DNA from: Alteromonadaceae bacterium
GTDB lineage: Bacteria > Pseudomonadota > Gammaproteobacteria > Enterobacterales > Alteromonadaceae
Reading direction: 5' to 3'
DNA: 64,000 nt
Assembly (NCBI GenBank): GCA_013216015.1
Contig: JABSOI010000029.1
Span: 1-64,000, forward strand
Shown here: positions 55,828 to 64,000 of the stretch, piece by piece
How positions within the stretch are numbered: the stretch's first letter is position 1
Layout: each line of letters begins with the position of its first letter
Made by a program: the position numbers and the translations under genes
The notes under the pieces: model-generated
Told to the model about the DNA's origin: nothing
The model's database searches: none
The model's input: only the letters and a program-made list of their open reading frames with translations

Positions 55828-57561
55828 GTGACGATGGAAAGTTTAACGAAAAAAACATCTGGTATTATCATGCCTAGCCATATAGATCCAGCTACCAGAT
55901 CCTCTGGCCAAGTATCCTGGCCACTAGTTTCACAGCGACTCTCGAAGGCAAGAGATGTAATCATTTATCCAAACGATGCAACTCGTGGAAAACTTAACTT
56001 CGCTTTTAACACATTTTGCTATGTTTACGGAACACCTTTGAATGATGAATTCAGTAATAAGTTGGAGAATTCATTGTATGGCGAACAGGTAGTGATAAAA
56101 GGAAATAGTTTTGCAAAAATGTACGATGCAATAAAACGAAAAATGACTGACGATATTAATAAAAGTAATTCTCCACGCACTACCTTCAATAAGTTTAATG
56201 ACTATAATAACTTTAGGTATTCTGACACAACTATATTAACAGAAGGACATATCAACACTTTTAATAGCAGTAAAAGGAAACGCACGCTAGTACCTATTTC
56301 CCCACATAAATTAGATTTTCGCTCTAAAAAGATTTTAGCAAGAGGTACATTGAACGAAGAATCAGGTTTTGAGCAAAAAATAAGCAATGTATTTTACAGA
56401 GAATTTCACAATGCAGTTGAAGAGCTAGAGTCTAATAAACTTGTTACAGATCCCAAAACCAAAGCTTTATCTTTAATACAAGCCACGGCAGCAAAAGTCC
56501 TACTCCATAGGCCAAGTTCGGCAGTTCTTGAAGAACTTAGGCTTGTTGCTGGTACATTGCTCAATTTTTTAAAAGTACTTAGTAATGAACTAAGCACGGC
56601 ATTAATTAGCAAAGACGGGGTAATAGATAAAAAAGATACATATTGTGCAGCACGTCGCGTGGCGACTGATAGTAATAATACTACTGTTACTGATTTTTGC
56701 GTCATATTTGATCTCTTACGGCTTATAGGCGCTTTGCTACTTTGTACCCCTGATATAGTTCCACCGGGAATGATTTTGCATGAAGATATTGCTAATCAAT
56801 TAAGGAAGTATATTTATATGTTTACCCGTGGAATGACACCAGAACAAGTGCACAAAAATAAATGGTTGGGGGGGGCGAGTATTTTAGGACCATCTAAAAA
56901 GCCTAAAAAAGTCAGATTGTTGGAGGGGTCGAGAGTTTTAGGTCCATCTAACAAACCTACAATATATAATGTATATATAATTAATAATGATTGGGCACGT
57001 ATAAGAGAATTCGATAAAATGAATACAATTGATGGATTACATAACAATGGCATCAAAGACAACAAAATAGCGAACATTCCACCCACAAACACTTTACCAG
57101 CAGTTACTTCACCTTTACTAATTATGGGTACAAGTAAAGTGGAACGTACGACTGAGCCTTTAGTTTCACATATATCAGGTTCCCCTACAGAATCTTTGAC
57201 GGCTTGGGATGCGTTGATGGGTGATCACAGACCGTATACCCATTGCGCAGATGAGACCCAAGAGAAGGTATGGCAAAAAACATCCTATCATGATAACGAT
57301 GCTACCTCCCGTAAAAAAAGTGCACGATTGGCTGCTATAACTGCCTATAATCTCGCCACTGGATTTCATAGTTCAGCTGAAGTGTTAGAGTCAATCCTAA
57401 ATTACACAGGACAAAATGCACGATTCACTGATTCTCAGTCCAAAGAACCGCCATCACAAAAATATCGCATGATAAAAGGAGAGCTAGACGCCCCTGACAA
57501 CTTTGGAGAAGGTGCCGCAACGGCATTGATTTTAGAACTGTTAAAACATCATACGAACTAA
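55828..57561 (+). CDS. Unassigned 577-aa protein
   Basis: I do not recognise this protein. GGAG lies 7 bp before the ATG, so the start is well supported. It has no signal peptide or transmembrane segment. The middle (~195-330) looks helical, with LEELRLVAGTLLNFLKVLSNEL and FDLLRLIGALLLCTPD. A short internal duplication (GGASILGPSKKP at ~350 and EGSRVLGPSNKP at ~368) comes from a ~33-bp DNA repeat at 56872-56904 and 56925-56958. The rest is polar and Thr/Ser/Asn-rich and may be disordered. It sits alone after the 165-bp elements with no homologous neighbour, so transfer or lineage-specific origin is likely. Confidence 0.75.
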   Translation: MTMESLTKKTSGIIMPSHIDPATRSSGQVSWPLVSQRLSKARDVIIYPNDATRGKLNFAFNTFCYVYGTPLNDEFSNKLENSLYGEQVVIKGNSFAKMYDAIKRKMTDDINKSNSPRTTFNKFNDYNNFRYSDTTILTEGHINTFNSSKRKRTLVPISPHKLDFRSKKILARGTLNEESGFEQKISNVFYREFHNAVEELESNKLVTDPKTKALSLIQATAAKVLLHRPSSAVLEELRLVAGTLLNFLKVLSNELSTALISKDGVIDKKDTYCAARRVATDSNNTTVTDFCVIFDLLRLIGALLLCTPDIVPPGMILHEDIANQLRKYIYMFTRGMTPEQVHKNKWLGGASILGPSKKPKKVRLLEGSRVLGPSNKPTIYNVYIINNDWARIREFDKMNTIDGLHNNGIKDNKIANIPPTNTLPAVTSPLLIMGTSKVERTTEPLVSHISGSPTESLTAWDALMGDHRPYTHCADETQEKVWQKTSYHDNDATSRKKSARLAAITAYNLATGFHSSAEVLESILNYTGQNARFTDSQSKEPPSQKYRMIKGELDAPDNFGEGAATALILELLKHHTN

Positions 57562-57711
57562 ATCAATAAAAATTGAAGAAGCAAGTATTTTTCAAGGTAC
57601 CAAAAACCTCCCTAGCTTAGAATCTCAATAAATTATATCAATAAATTCAAAGTAGACTATAATACTTTGAACTAAAACTTATACTTGAAATCTAAATATA
57701 GTGCTTAAGGG

Positions 57712-60700
57712 GTGAGTACAATTTTTACTCTTAAATTTTATCGACAAAAAAAATCGACAAGAAAACTGTCCTTCATCTGTAAAATACTATTGTTATTTTT
57801 AATGACAACTTCAGTTCATTGCGAAAATTTTTCTTCGTCTATAAAACGCTTTTCTTTAAAAGATGGTCTTCCTGAAACAAATATTTTTTCTATGGCTCAG
57901 GATGAAACCGGTTTTATTTGGTTAGGAACACCCTCAGGATTAGTGAGGTACGATGGTTATGAATTCAGACGATACTCTAATGATGCTAATAGTCAATATC
58001 CACTAGTTTTTTCCGACGCTGGTCAAATTTTTATTGATAGTAAAGGTAGATATTGGATAGGTTCTTGGGGTGAAGGCCTAGCTGTGTACAACAAAAAAAT
58101 GCAATTATTGGGGAAATATGCCAAAAATGATTTAATAAATTCAAGTTCTGGTACTACTTATAGTAATTCAATAATTGAAGCCAGAAATAACTCATACATC
58201 ATGTCAAATAGGATTCAGACATTTTTTGAAGACAGTGATGGTGATATATGGGTTGGCACAAGCGGAGGAGGTCTTGCCTTATTTATCCCTGAAACAAACT
58301 CTTTTAAAAGCTATCTAACTGATGAGACTAAACATGATAGCATAAGTCATAATAGAGTCTGGTGTATTGTTGAATCACAACCTGGCATACTCTGGGTTGC
58401 AACGAGTAAAGGACTAAATAAACTTAATAAAAAAACAGAAACCTTTACACGCTTTTATCACGAACCATCAAATCCTACTTCATTAAGAAATTCATTGATA
58501 ACAACTCTTCACGTAGTTAAAAATATTGATACAAATAATACTTTGTGGATAGGCACAGAAACAGGACTAGGTATATTCGATACCCAAACGGAAAAATTTA
58601 CTTCCATTAACCCTAAAAATACGTCAATTACTAATTTTATTACCAGGATACGACAGGATAAAAATAATAACCTTTGGATTGGAACCCAGAAAGGTCTTTA
58701 TAAATATGACCTTAATCATCGCAAATTCATAACGTTATCGAATACAAATAAGCTATCGAATTTAAATAACTATCAATTTTTTACCAGCGATGATATTAGA
58801 GATATTGTTATTGATTCATCTGGGTTACTGTGGCTGGGGAATCGTTTAACAGGGTTAATTAAAGCGGATTTAAAACCCACCGTTTATGATAATACATCTC
58901 ATTATGTTGAAAAAAACGGGATCAGAAAAAGATTAAATGGTGTTCGAGCAATCTATGTAGATAAAGCAAATGTATTGTGGTTAAGTACAACAGATGGGAT
59001 ATTTTATAAAAATAATGAAACAGGATTTATTACCCGTTTCGCTTCCTCTGATAGACTGATTAATTTACCTTTTTTTACTATAGGCGAAAATAAAGCGGGT
59101 GAATTATGGCTTGGAGGTCCCAATGGTTTATACAAAATAGATAAGCAACGTAAAATAATGACTGACCAAAATAAACTGCTAGAAAAAATTAAGGTTAACG
59201 GAGTTATGTCACTTTTATTTGATGAAGATAATAACTTATGGCTTGGTACGTTATACTCTGGTCTCGTACGAATTGATGCTGATGATGAGAAATCAACCTT
59301 CATATTTACTGCAGATGATAATTCCCCTGATTCCCTAAATAGTAACAACATAAACTCAATTTATCAGGATAGTTTCAAGAGAATCTGGGTTGGAACTCAT
59401 GGAGGTGGTCTAGCAAGACTAAACCCATTTACCAATAATTTTGTTAACTACGTTCATCAACCAAAGTTAGAAAATAGTATTAGTGATAATTCTATTAGTA
59501 CTATTTATCAAACTAAAGATGGAAACGTCTGGATAGGCACTAAACGTTCTTTGGATAGATATAACGGTGACAATGATAACTTCGAGCATTTCGATGTACC
59601 CAATGGTTTAACTAACAGTAATATAAAAGCTATGTTTGAAGACAATGTTGGGAACTTATGGTTGAGTACCAACGCAGGAATTTCTCAATTAGATTCCACT
59701 CGTAAAAAAATCATCAATTATGATTTTAATAATGACTTTCAAAATGATGGTTTTTTGGAACGTTCTGCTTATAAAGGACAAGACGGTAGTCTTTTCTTCG
59801 GAGGAAATCGTGGCATCACGAAAATAACCCCTGCACAAGTTAAGCTAAATAAACATATCCCATCAGTAGTCATCACTGATGTGTGGATTGACAATGATTT
59901 ATCAAACCAGTACACGATGGAGCAAAAACAGCCATTAAATTTAAGTTTTGGTATTAAGAATGTTAAAATTAGGTTTGCTGCTATTGATTTTCAAGATCCC
60001 ATCAATAATATGCATTCATACAGATTAATCGGTTTCGATGACGAATGGAGCCAAGTATCTAATTCAAACGACGCCAGCTTTACCAACTTAGTTCCCGGCG
60101 AATATGATTTCGAGGTAAAGGGAAGCAATAACAGCAATGTATGGAATCCAGAGGTAACCCGTTTAAAAATTATTATTAATTATCCTTGGTGGAAACGCTG
60201 GTGGGCCTATACAATTTATACGTTAATATTAATAAGTATAGTGCTGACTTTTCTATTGATTCACCGTAACAAAGTCCGATTTGAACGCAATCTTAATTTG
60301 AAATTAGAAAAAAAGGTAATTGAGGTTCAAGAAAAAAACCGTGAGATTGAAGAAAAAAAACGCGAAGTTGAAAAGAAAAATGAAGAAATACTAACAATCC
60401 CACAACTAGTACAATCAGAAAAAATGTCCTCATTAGGCACATTAACAGCAGGTGTAGCCCACGAAATTAATAACCCAACTAACTATGTTAATGCGGCTGT
60501 CTACATGATGAAGGATGAAATAAATATAATAAAAACCTTCTTAAAACAGCTTGCTGGTGGTGACAAAGCTGATGCCAAAATATTACAATCTTTTGATGAA
60601 AAGTTTACCAAACTGATAGGATTAACCGAAACAGCAACTGAAGGAACTAAACGTATAAAAATCATCGTTGAAGACTTACGCACCTTTGCACGTATGGACG

Positions 60701-61245
60701 AAATAAAAGAGTCTCAAGTGCATATTTCCGAACTCATTACATCTACCGTTCACTTAGTTAAAACCCAGTACGATTCCATTACCATAAAAACGCAGTTCGA
60801 TTACGACCCGTTAATGACTTGTTTATCATCAAAACTCAATCAAGTTTTTATGAATATGATTGTAAATGCATGCCAAGCTGTTAAAAGTAATGATGAAGTT
60901 TTGAAGTTAGAAAGTTCAAAAGTAACAAGCTATCAATCGGAAAATTTAAAAGTACAACACTTAGACAATAACCAATTCAAAGGACTAGTTATTATCAGCT
61001 TAGAACAAGGTGATAATGAGCTTGTTATTCGTTTTAAAGATAATGGCTGTGGCATGGATGAAGCTACTCTAAAAAAGATATTTGAACCGTTTTATACCAC
61101 TAAAGAAGTTGGTGAAGGTACAGGACTAGGTTTAGCTATTTCGTTTGGCATTATTCAAGATCACGGAGGTAGGATAGAGGTAATATCTAATATTGGTGAT
61201 GGAACTACCTTTTCTATTTATTTACCAATTTGTTTACCTTTTTAG
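57712..61245 (+). CDS. Beta-propeller sensor histidine kinase (two-component regulator propeller, Y_Y_Y, HisKA-HATPase)
   Basis: An 1177-aa membrane sensor. An N-terminal signal segment (~24-38, LLLFLMTTSVHC) leads to ~12-14 Reg_prop repeats (~45-700; e.g. GFIWLGTPSGLVRYD, DIWVGTSGGGLALF, NLWLGTLYSGLVRID) forming periplasmic beta propellers, then a Y_Y_Y domain (~745-825) and a transmembrane helix (~832-852). A coiled coil (~860-905) leads to a HisKA domain with phosphorylated His917 (GVAHEINNP), and HATPase_c has N-box FMNMIVNACQA, G1 DNGCGMDE and G2 GEGTGLGLA. No receiver or DNA-binding domain follows, unlike hybrid HTCS proteins. Start is GTG with AAGG unusually close to it, so a different start is possible. 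Confidence 0.9.
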   Translation: MSTIFTLKFYRQKKSTRKLSFICKILLLFLMTTSVHCENFSSSIKRFSLKDGLPETNIFSMAQDETGFIWLGTPSGLVRYDGYEFRRYSNDANSQYPLVFSDAGQIFIDSKGRYWIGSWGEGLAVYNKKMQLLGKYAKNDLINSSSGTTYSNSIIEARNNSYIMSNRIQTFFEDSDGDIWVGTSGGGLALFIPETNSFKSYLTDETKHDSISHNRVWCIVESQPGILWVATSKGLNKLNKKTETFTRFYHEPSNPTSLRNSLITTLHVVKNIDTNNTLWIGTETGLGIFDTQTEKFTSINPKNTSITNFITRIRQDKNNNLWIGTQKGLYKYDLNHRKFITLSNTNKLSNLNNYQFFTSDDIRDIVIDSSGLLWLGNRLTGLIKADLKPTVYDNTSHYVEKNGIRKRLNGVRAIYVDKANVLWLSTTDGIFYKNNETGFITRFASSDRLINLPFFTIGENKAGELWLGGPNGLYKIDKQRKIMTDQNKLLEKIKVNGVMSLLFDEDNNLWLGTLYSGLVRIDADDEKSTFIFTADDNSPDSLNSNNINSIYQDSFKRIWVGTHGGGLARLNPFTNNFVNYVHQPKLENSISDNSISTIYQTKDGNVWIGTKRSLDRYNGDNDNFEHFDVPNGLTNSNIKAMFEDNVGNLWLSTNAGISQLDSTRKKIINYDFNNDFQNDGFLERSAYKGQDGSLFFGGNRGITKITPAQVKLNKHIPSVVITDVWIDNDLSNQYTMEQKQPLNLSFGIKNVKIRFAAIDFQDPINNMHSYRLIGFDDEWSQVSNSNDASFTNLVPGEYDFEVKGSNNSNVWNPEVTRLKIIINYPWWKRWWAYTIYTLILISIVLTFLLIHRNKVRFERNLNLKLEKKVIEVQEKNREIEEKKREVEKKNEEILTIPQLVQSEKMSSLGTLTAGVAHEINNPTNYVNAAVYMMKDEINIIKTFLKQLAGGDKADAKILQSFDEKFTKLIGLTETATEGTKRIKIIVEDLRTFARMDEIKESQVHISELITSTVHLVKTQYDSITIKTQFDYDPLMTCLSSKLNQVFMNMIVNACQAVKSNDEVLKLESSKVTSYQSENLKVQHLDNNQFKGLVIISLEQGDNELVIRFKDNGCGMDEATLKKIFEPFYTTKEVGEGTGLGLAISFGIIQDHGGRIEVISNIGDGTTFSIYLPICLPF

Positions 61246-61443
61246 CTGACCCAATTGTGCTACATTTATCATCACCCCCCATCAATAACCTTATATTTTA
61301 ATTTTATGTTCATTTTTGTTCGATAATTTAAAAGTAAATATTGTGTTAACTAGCTAATTTTGTAACAATTCACTCGAAAAATAAGTACCTGCATAAAAAC
61401 ATATTTCAGGTGTTAATTAAAATGATCAATAACATCAATTAAT

Positions 61444-61478
61444 AACAAAAAACGACAACAAAAAACGACAACAAAAAA
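61444..61478. repeat. 13-bp tandem repeat upstream of the outer-membrane gene
   Basis: AACAAAAAACGAC occurs twice in tandem, with a third partial copy, ~35 bp before the next start codon. The surrounding 61246-61510 gap is AT-rich and holds no other feature I can name. Confidence 0.7.
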
Positions 61479-61510
61479 GTAATAAAAATATAATTTATAA
61501 TGGAGCTGCA

Positions 61511-63844
61511 ATGCGCACGTTAGGAAACAAATGTTTGACACTTACCGCTGTATTTTTATCTTCAATTTTTAATATTGCACTCGCTCAAGAAATCAAAGTT
61601 AACAATACAAAACTTAGCCAGCTTAGTATCCCTCATACTTCAGACGCGATTGAAATTGATGGTGAACTGGATGACAAAGCCTGGCAGCAAGCGTTATTAA
61701 TTCCTTTAGACATAGTAAATGCCCCGTGGAATAACTTACCTAGCCCTGTAAAAACTGATGTCAGAATTATAGAAGATGGCGAAAATATCTATATTTCCTT
61801 TTTTGCTGAAGATCCAGACCCTGAAAATATTAAAGGTTTCTTAGGAGACAGAGATACTAAATGGGGTGATGATGTTGTCGGTTTAAAACTGGACACTTTT
61901 AATAGCCGTCGATTAAATTATAAATTTTTTGTTAATCCTTACGGTGTTCAAAACGATGGAATAACAAATGAAATAACGGGTGAAGACAATAACCTTTGGG
62001 ATGGTATCTGGCATTCTTTTGGGAAAATCACTAAACATGGTTATCAGGTAGAAATGGCTATTCCCTATAATATTTTAAATTTTGAACAAAGTAATGAAGA
62101 AAAAATATGGGCAATAGAATTAATCCGTCTTTACCCTAGAAATGAGCGCCTGAGAATTTCTCATATACAGCTCGACAGAAATAATGATTGCTTTGCTTGT
62201 CAAATGCCGGAAATTAAGGGTTTTAAGCAAGCTAAAATTGATAAGAATATAATGCTGACCCCTGCAACGGTGGCAACTAATAATCAAACCCGTGATATTT
62301 ATGATAATGATGCCGGCTGGGAAGATGATAATAATTTTGAGCTTGGGTTAGATGTACGTTGGGGCATAACTCCGAGTACATTATTAAATATCACTCTAAA
62401 CCCCGATTTTTCTACCGTAGAATCTGATGCGGGCCAATTAAGTGTTAATACTAATTTTTCGTTGTTTTATGATGAAAAACGTAGTTTCTTTTTAGAGAAC
62501 TCAGAATACTTCAGTAGTAATTATGATTTAGTTTATACACGAAATATTGCCGACCCAGATTATGGTGTAAAAATTACTGGTCGTGAAAAACAACATAGTT
62601 ATGGCTTTTTTGTGACGAATGATAATGAAACCAATTTCATTATTCCGGGTAGTATCAATTCAAATTTAGCCTCAGTTAATTCAAAAAGTACTGCTGGCGC
62701 TTTTAACTACCGATTCAATCATAATGAAAATTTATCCTTGGGATTTATTTCAACATTACGTAGCGCCGATAATTATCATAATGTTGTTGCAGGTTTTGAT
62801 GGTAAATATCGGTTAAGTGACACTAACTCTGTTTTAGCACAAGTACTGCACAGTAATACTGAGTACCCTGATGAGGTAGTTCAAAACTATTATTCTACGG
62901 ATGCAAGCAATTATTACGACGACTTTAGTGATCAGGCAATTAAAATTGATTTTAAGCATGTTTCTGAATATTGGAGTATAAATGCCGGCCATCAACAAAT
63001 AGGTAAAGACTTTCGGGCAGATCTTGGTTTTATGACCAAAGCTGATTATCAGCAAGATGACATTACGGTATCTCGAACTATTTATAATGAGGGAGACAGT
63101 TTTTGGCAAGAAGCCAATTTAGTTGGTGAATGGAGAATTCATCATAATGAAAAAGGGGAATTATTAGAGCGTAAAGTTGGCGGTACCTTTGGCTTTACTG
63201 GCCCTAAAATGTCTTATTTTGATATTATGCTTAATGTTTCCGACAAGGTAGGTTTACGCCAGGATAAATTATCACTAGCTATTGAAGGCAATACCACGCT
63301 TTTCACAGAGAAAGAACTAGTGCTTTATGGACACATTCAGCCAACGTCCAGAATACATACTTCAGCAACAATTACGCTGGGTGATAAAATTGATTATAGC
63401 AATAATCGTTTAGGCGATTATATTGCGTTACAATCTAGCCTAACGGTAAATGTAACTGACCATTTGGAAGTTGATTTGTTCTATACCTACAGTAAACTTG
63501 ATGCTTTTAATGAGTTAACGAATATAAAAGGAAGCGTGTATAAGGCTAGTCTCACCGATTTAAGAATATCTTATCAATTCGATGTGCGAAGTTATTTGAA
63601 ATTAAACATTGGTTACAGTGATGTTGAACGTAATCCAGATAATAATCCAATGGTGATTAATGATAATTACTTTACCGAAAAAGATCGTAATTTCTCAACG
63701 CAATTAATTTATTCTTATAAATTGAATCCGCAAACTGTATTTTTCTTAGGTTATTCAGATAATAGTTATCAAGATGATAGTTTAGATAAACTTGAGCGAG
63801 ATCAGCGAACTTTCTTTTCTAAAATCAGTTATGCCTGGATGTAA
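61511..63844 (+). CDS. CBM9-like / DUF5916 outer-membrane protein
   Basis: A 777-aa exported protein. Signal peptide ends NIALAQ-E. Residues ~38-215 form a CBM9/DOMON-like beta sandwich (IEIDGELDDKAWQQA, VKTDVRIIEDGENIYISFFAEDPDP). From ~235 the DUF5916 region begins with RWGITPSTLLNITLNPDFSTVESDAGQL and DEKRSFFLENSEYF, then continues as amphipathic strands to an aromatic-ended last strand (FFSKISYAWM), as in an outer-membrane barrel. The substrate is unknown; such proteins are often linked to uptake of glycans or other polymers. GGAG lies ~6 bp before the ATG. It follows the sensor kinase on the same strand and may be its target. Confidence 0.88.
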   Translation: MRTLGNKCLTLTAVFLSSIFNIALAQEIKVNNTKLSQLSIPHTSDAIEIDGELDDKAWQQALLIPLDIVNAPWNNLPSPVKTDVRIIEDGENIYISFFAEDPDPENIKGFLGDRDTKWGDDVVGLKLDTFNSRRLNYKFFVNPYGVQNDGITNEITGEDNNLWDGIWHSFGKITKHGYQVEMAIPYNILNFEQSNEEKIWAIELIRLYPRNERLRISHIQLDRNNDCFACQMPEIKGFKQAKIDKNIMLTPATVATNNQTRDIYDNDAGWEDDNNFELGLDVRWGITPSTLLNITLNPDFSTVESDAGQLSVNTNFSLFYDEKRSFFLENSEYFSSNYDLVYTRNIADPDYGVKITGREKQHSYGFFVTNDNETNFIIPGSINSNLASVNSKSTAGAFNYRFNHNENLSLGFISTLRSADNYHNVVAGFDGKYRLSDTNSVLAQVLHSNTEYPDEVVQNYYSTDASNYYDDFSDQAIKIDFKHVSEYWSINAGHQQIGKDFRADLGFMTKADYQQDDITVSRTIYNEGDSFWQEANLVGEWRIHHNEKGELLERKVGGTFGFTGPKMSYFDIMLNVSDKVGLRQDKLSLAIEGNTTLFTEKELVLYGHIQPTSRIHTSATITLGDKIDYSNNRLGDYIALQSSLTVNVTDHLEVDLFYTYSKLDAFNELTNIKGSVYKASLTDLRISYQFDVRSYLKLNIGYSDVERNPDNNPMVINDNYFTEKDRNFSTQLIYSYKLNPQTVFFLGYSDNSYQDDSLDKLERDQRTFFSKISYAWM

Positions 63845-63894
63845 TATCGATTGGTGTAATAACGTGCTTTAAAACCTTGTATAAACAGTTTATT

Positions 63895-63928
63895 GGTGGG
63901 TTACGCCTTTCTTTGGCAACCCACCCTT
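63895..63928. repeat. REP-like palindrome
   Basis: GGTGGGTTACGCC and GGCAACCCACCC flank a short loop. It lies between two convergent genes at the window edge. Confidence 0.6.
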
Positions 63929-63932
63929 TGGC

Positions 63933-64000
63933 TTATAGTAGTGCTTTAATACCGCTGGTTAAACCGTCTATGGTCAGTGGGTACATTTTTTGTTTTACTA
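63933..64000 (-). CDS. Possible C-terminus of a gene entering from the right edge
   Basis: On the minus strand the frame is open for 21 codons from the edge and reads VKQKMYPLTIDGLTSGIKAL-type sequence, ending in TAA at 63933-63935. It resembles a real protein end rather than random DNA, and the REP unit just after it is typical of a gene end. Too short to identify. Confidence 0.35.
   Translation of the reverse strand, partial: VKQKMYPLTIDGLTSGIKALL

Overview
The window is AT-rich chromosomal DNA from a marine gammaproteobacterium, most likely of the Alteromonadales (Colwellia/Thalassotalea-like). The evidence is gene content and order: ybgC-tolQRAB-pal-cpoB followed by tRNA-Lys genes and nadA, ruvC-ruvA-ruvB beside aspS, a cmoAB pair, fadR beside dsbB, bamC beside gcvR-bcp, perM-tusA, bepA-arsC-like-DUF2069, hda-DUF2066 opposite purMN, and tRNA-Asp/TIGR03503/dnaQ. 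The genus is an inference from synteny; no rRNA is present.

Positions 1-7100 are an accessory island. It holds an IS3 transposase fragment, a complete retron defence operon on the minus strand, a serine recombinase, an ISAs1 transposase relic, and a tRNA-Ser(GGA) flanked by a degenerate partial tRNA duplication. The retron operon has a promoter, a structured msr-msd RNA, a reverse transcriptase, a PtuA-like ATPase and a PtuB-like HNH nuclease, so it is of the Ec78/Eco7 type. A fourth gene encodes a DUF3644 protein with a HEPN-like R-x4-H motif. That fourth gene is the most interesting addition to a known system in this window.

Positions 7200-31500 are mostly housekeeping: NAD synthesis (nadA), the Tol-Pal envelope machine, Holliday-junction processing (ruvCAB), aspartyl-tRNA synthetase, wobble-uridine modification (cmoAB), a dGTPase, the FadR regulator, DsbB, a DASS anion symporter, SohB, and an envelope pair made of a DUF4105 protein and a small lipoprotein. 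Between ybgC and ruvB, on the opposite strand, a near-consensus sigma-70 promoter and a strong intrinsic terminator enclose about 175 nt with no real ORF, which is a candidate orphan small RNA.

Positions 31500-54850 continue with core genes: bamC, gcvR, bcp, perM, tusA, bepA, hda, purMN, a class II amidotransferase, two acyl-CoA dehydrogenases, dnaQ and several conserved membrane proteins. A broken parDE toxin-antitoxin locus lies between bcp and perM. Sites resembling the FadR operator (TGGT-N3-ACCA) precede both fadR and the second acyl-CoA dehydrogenase, which suggests a small local regulatory loop.

Positions 54850-64000 look accessory. Two tandem copies of a 165-bp element, each foldable into one long hairpin with compensatory changes between copies, precede a 577-aa protein I cannot assign. 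After it come a large beta-propeller sensor histidine kinase with no receiver domain and an outer-membrane CBM9-like/DUF5916 protein. Short REP-like palindromes (core GATGGGTTACGCC...GGCTAACCCATC) and two MITE-like palindromes are scattered through the intergenic spaces.
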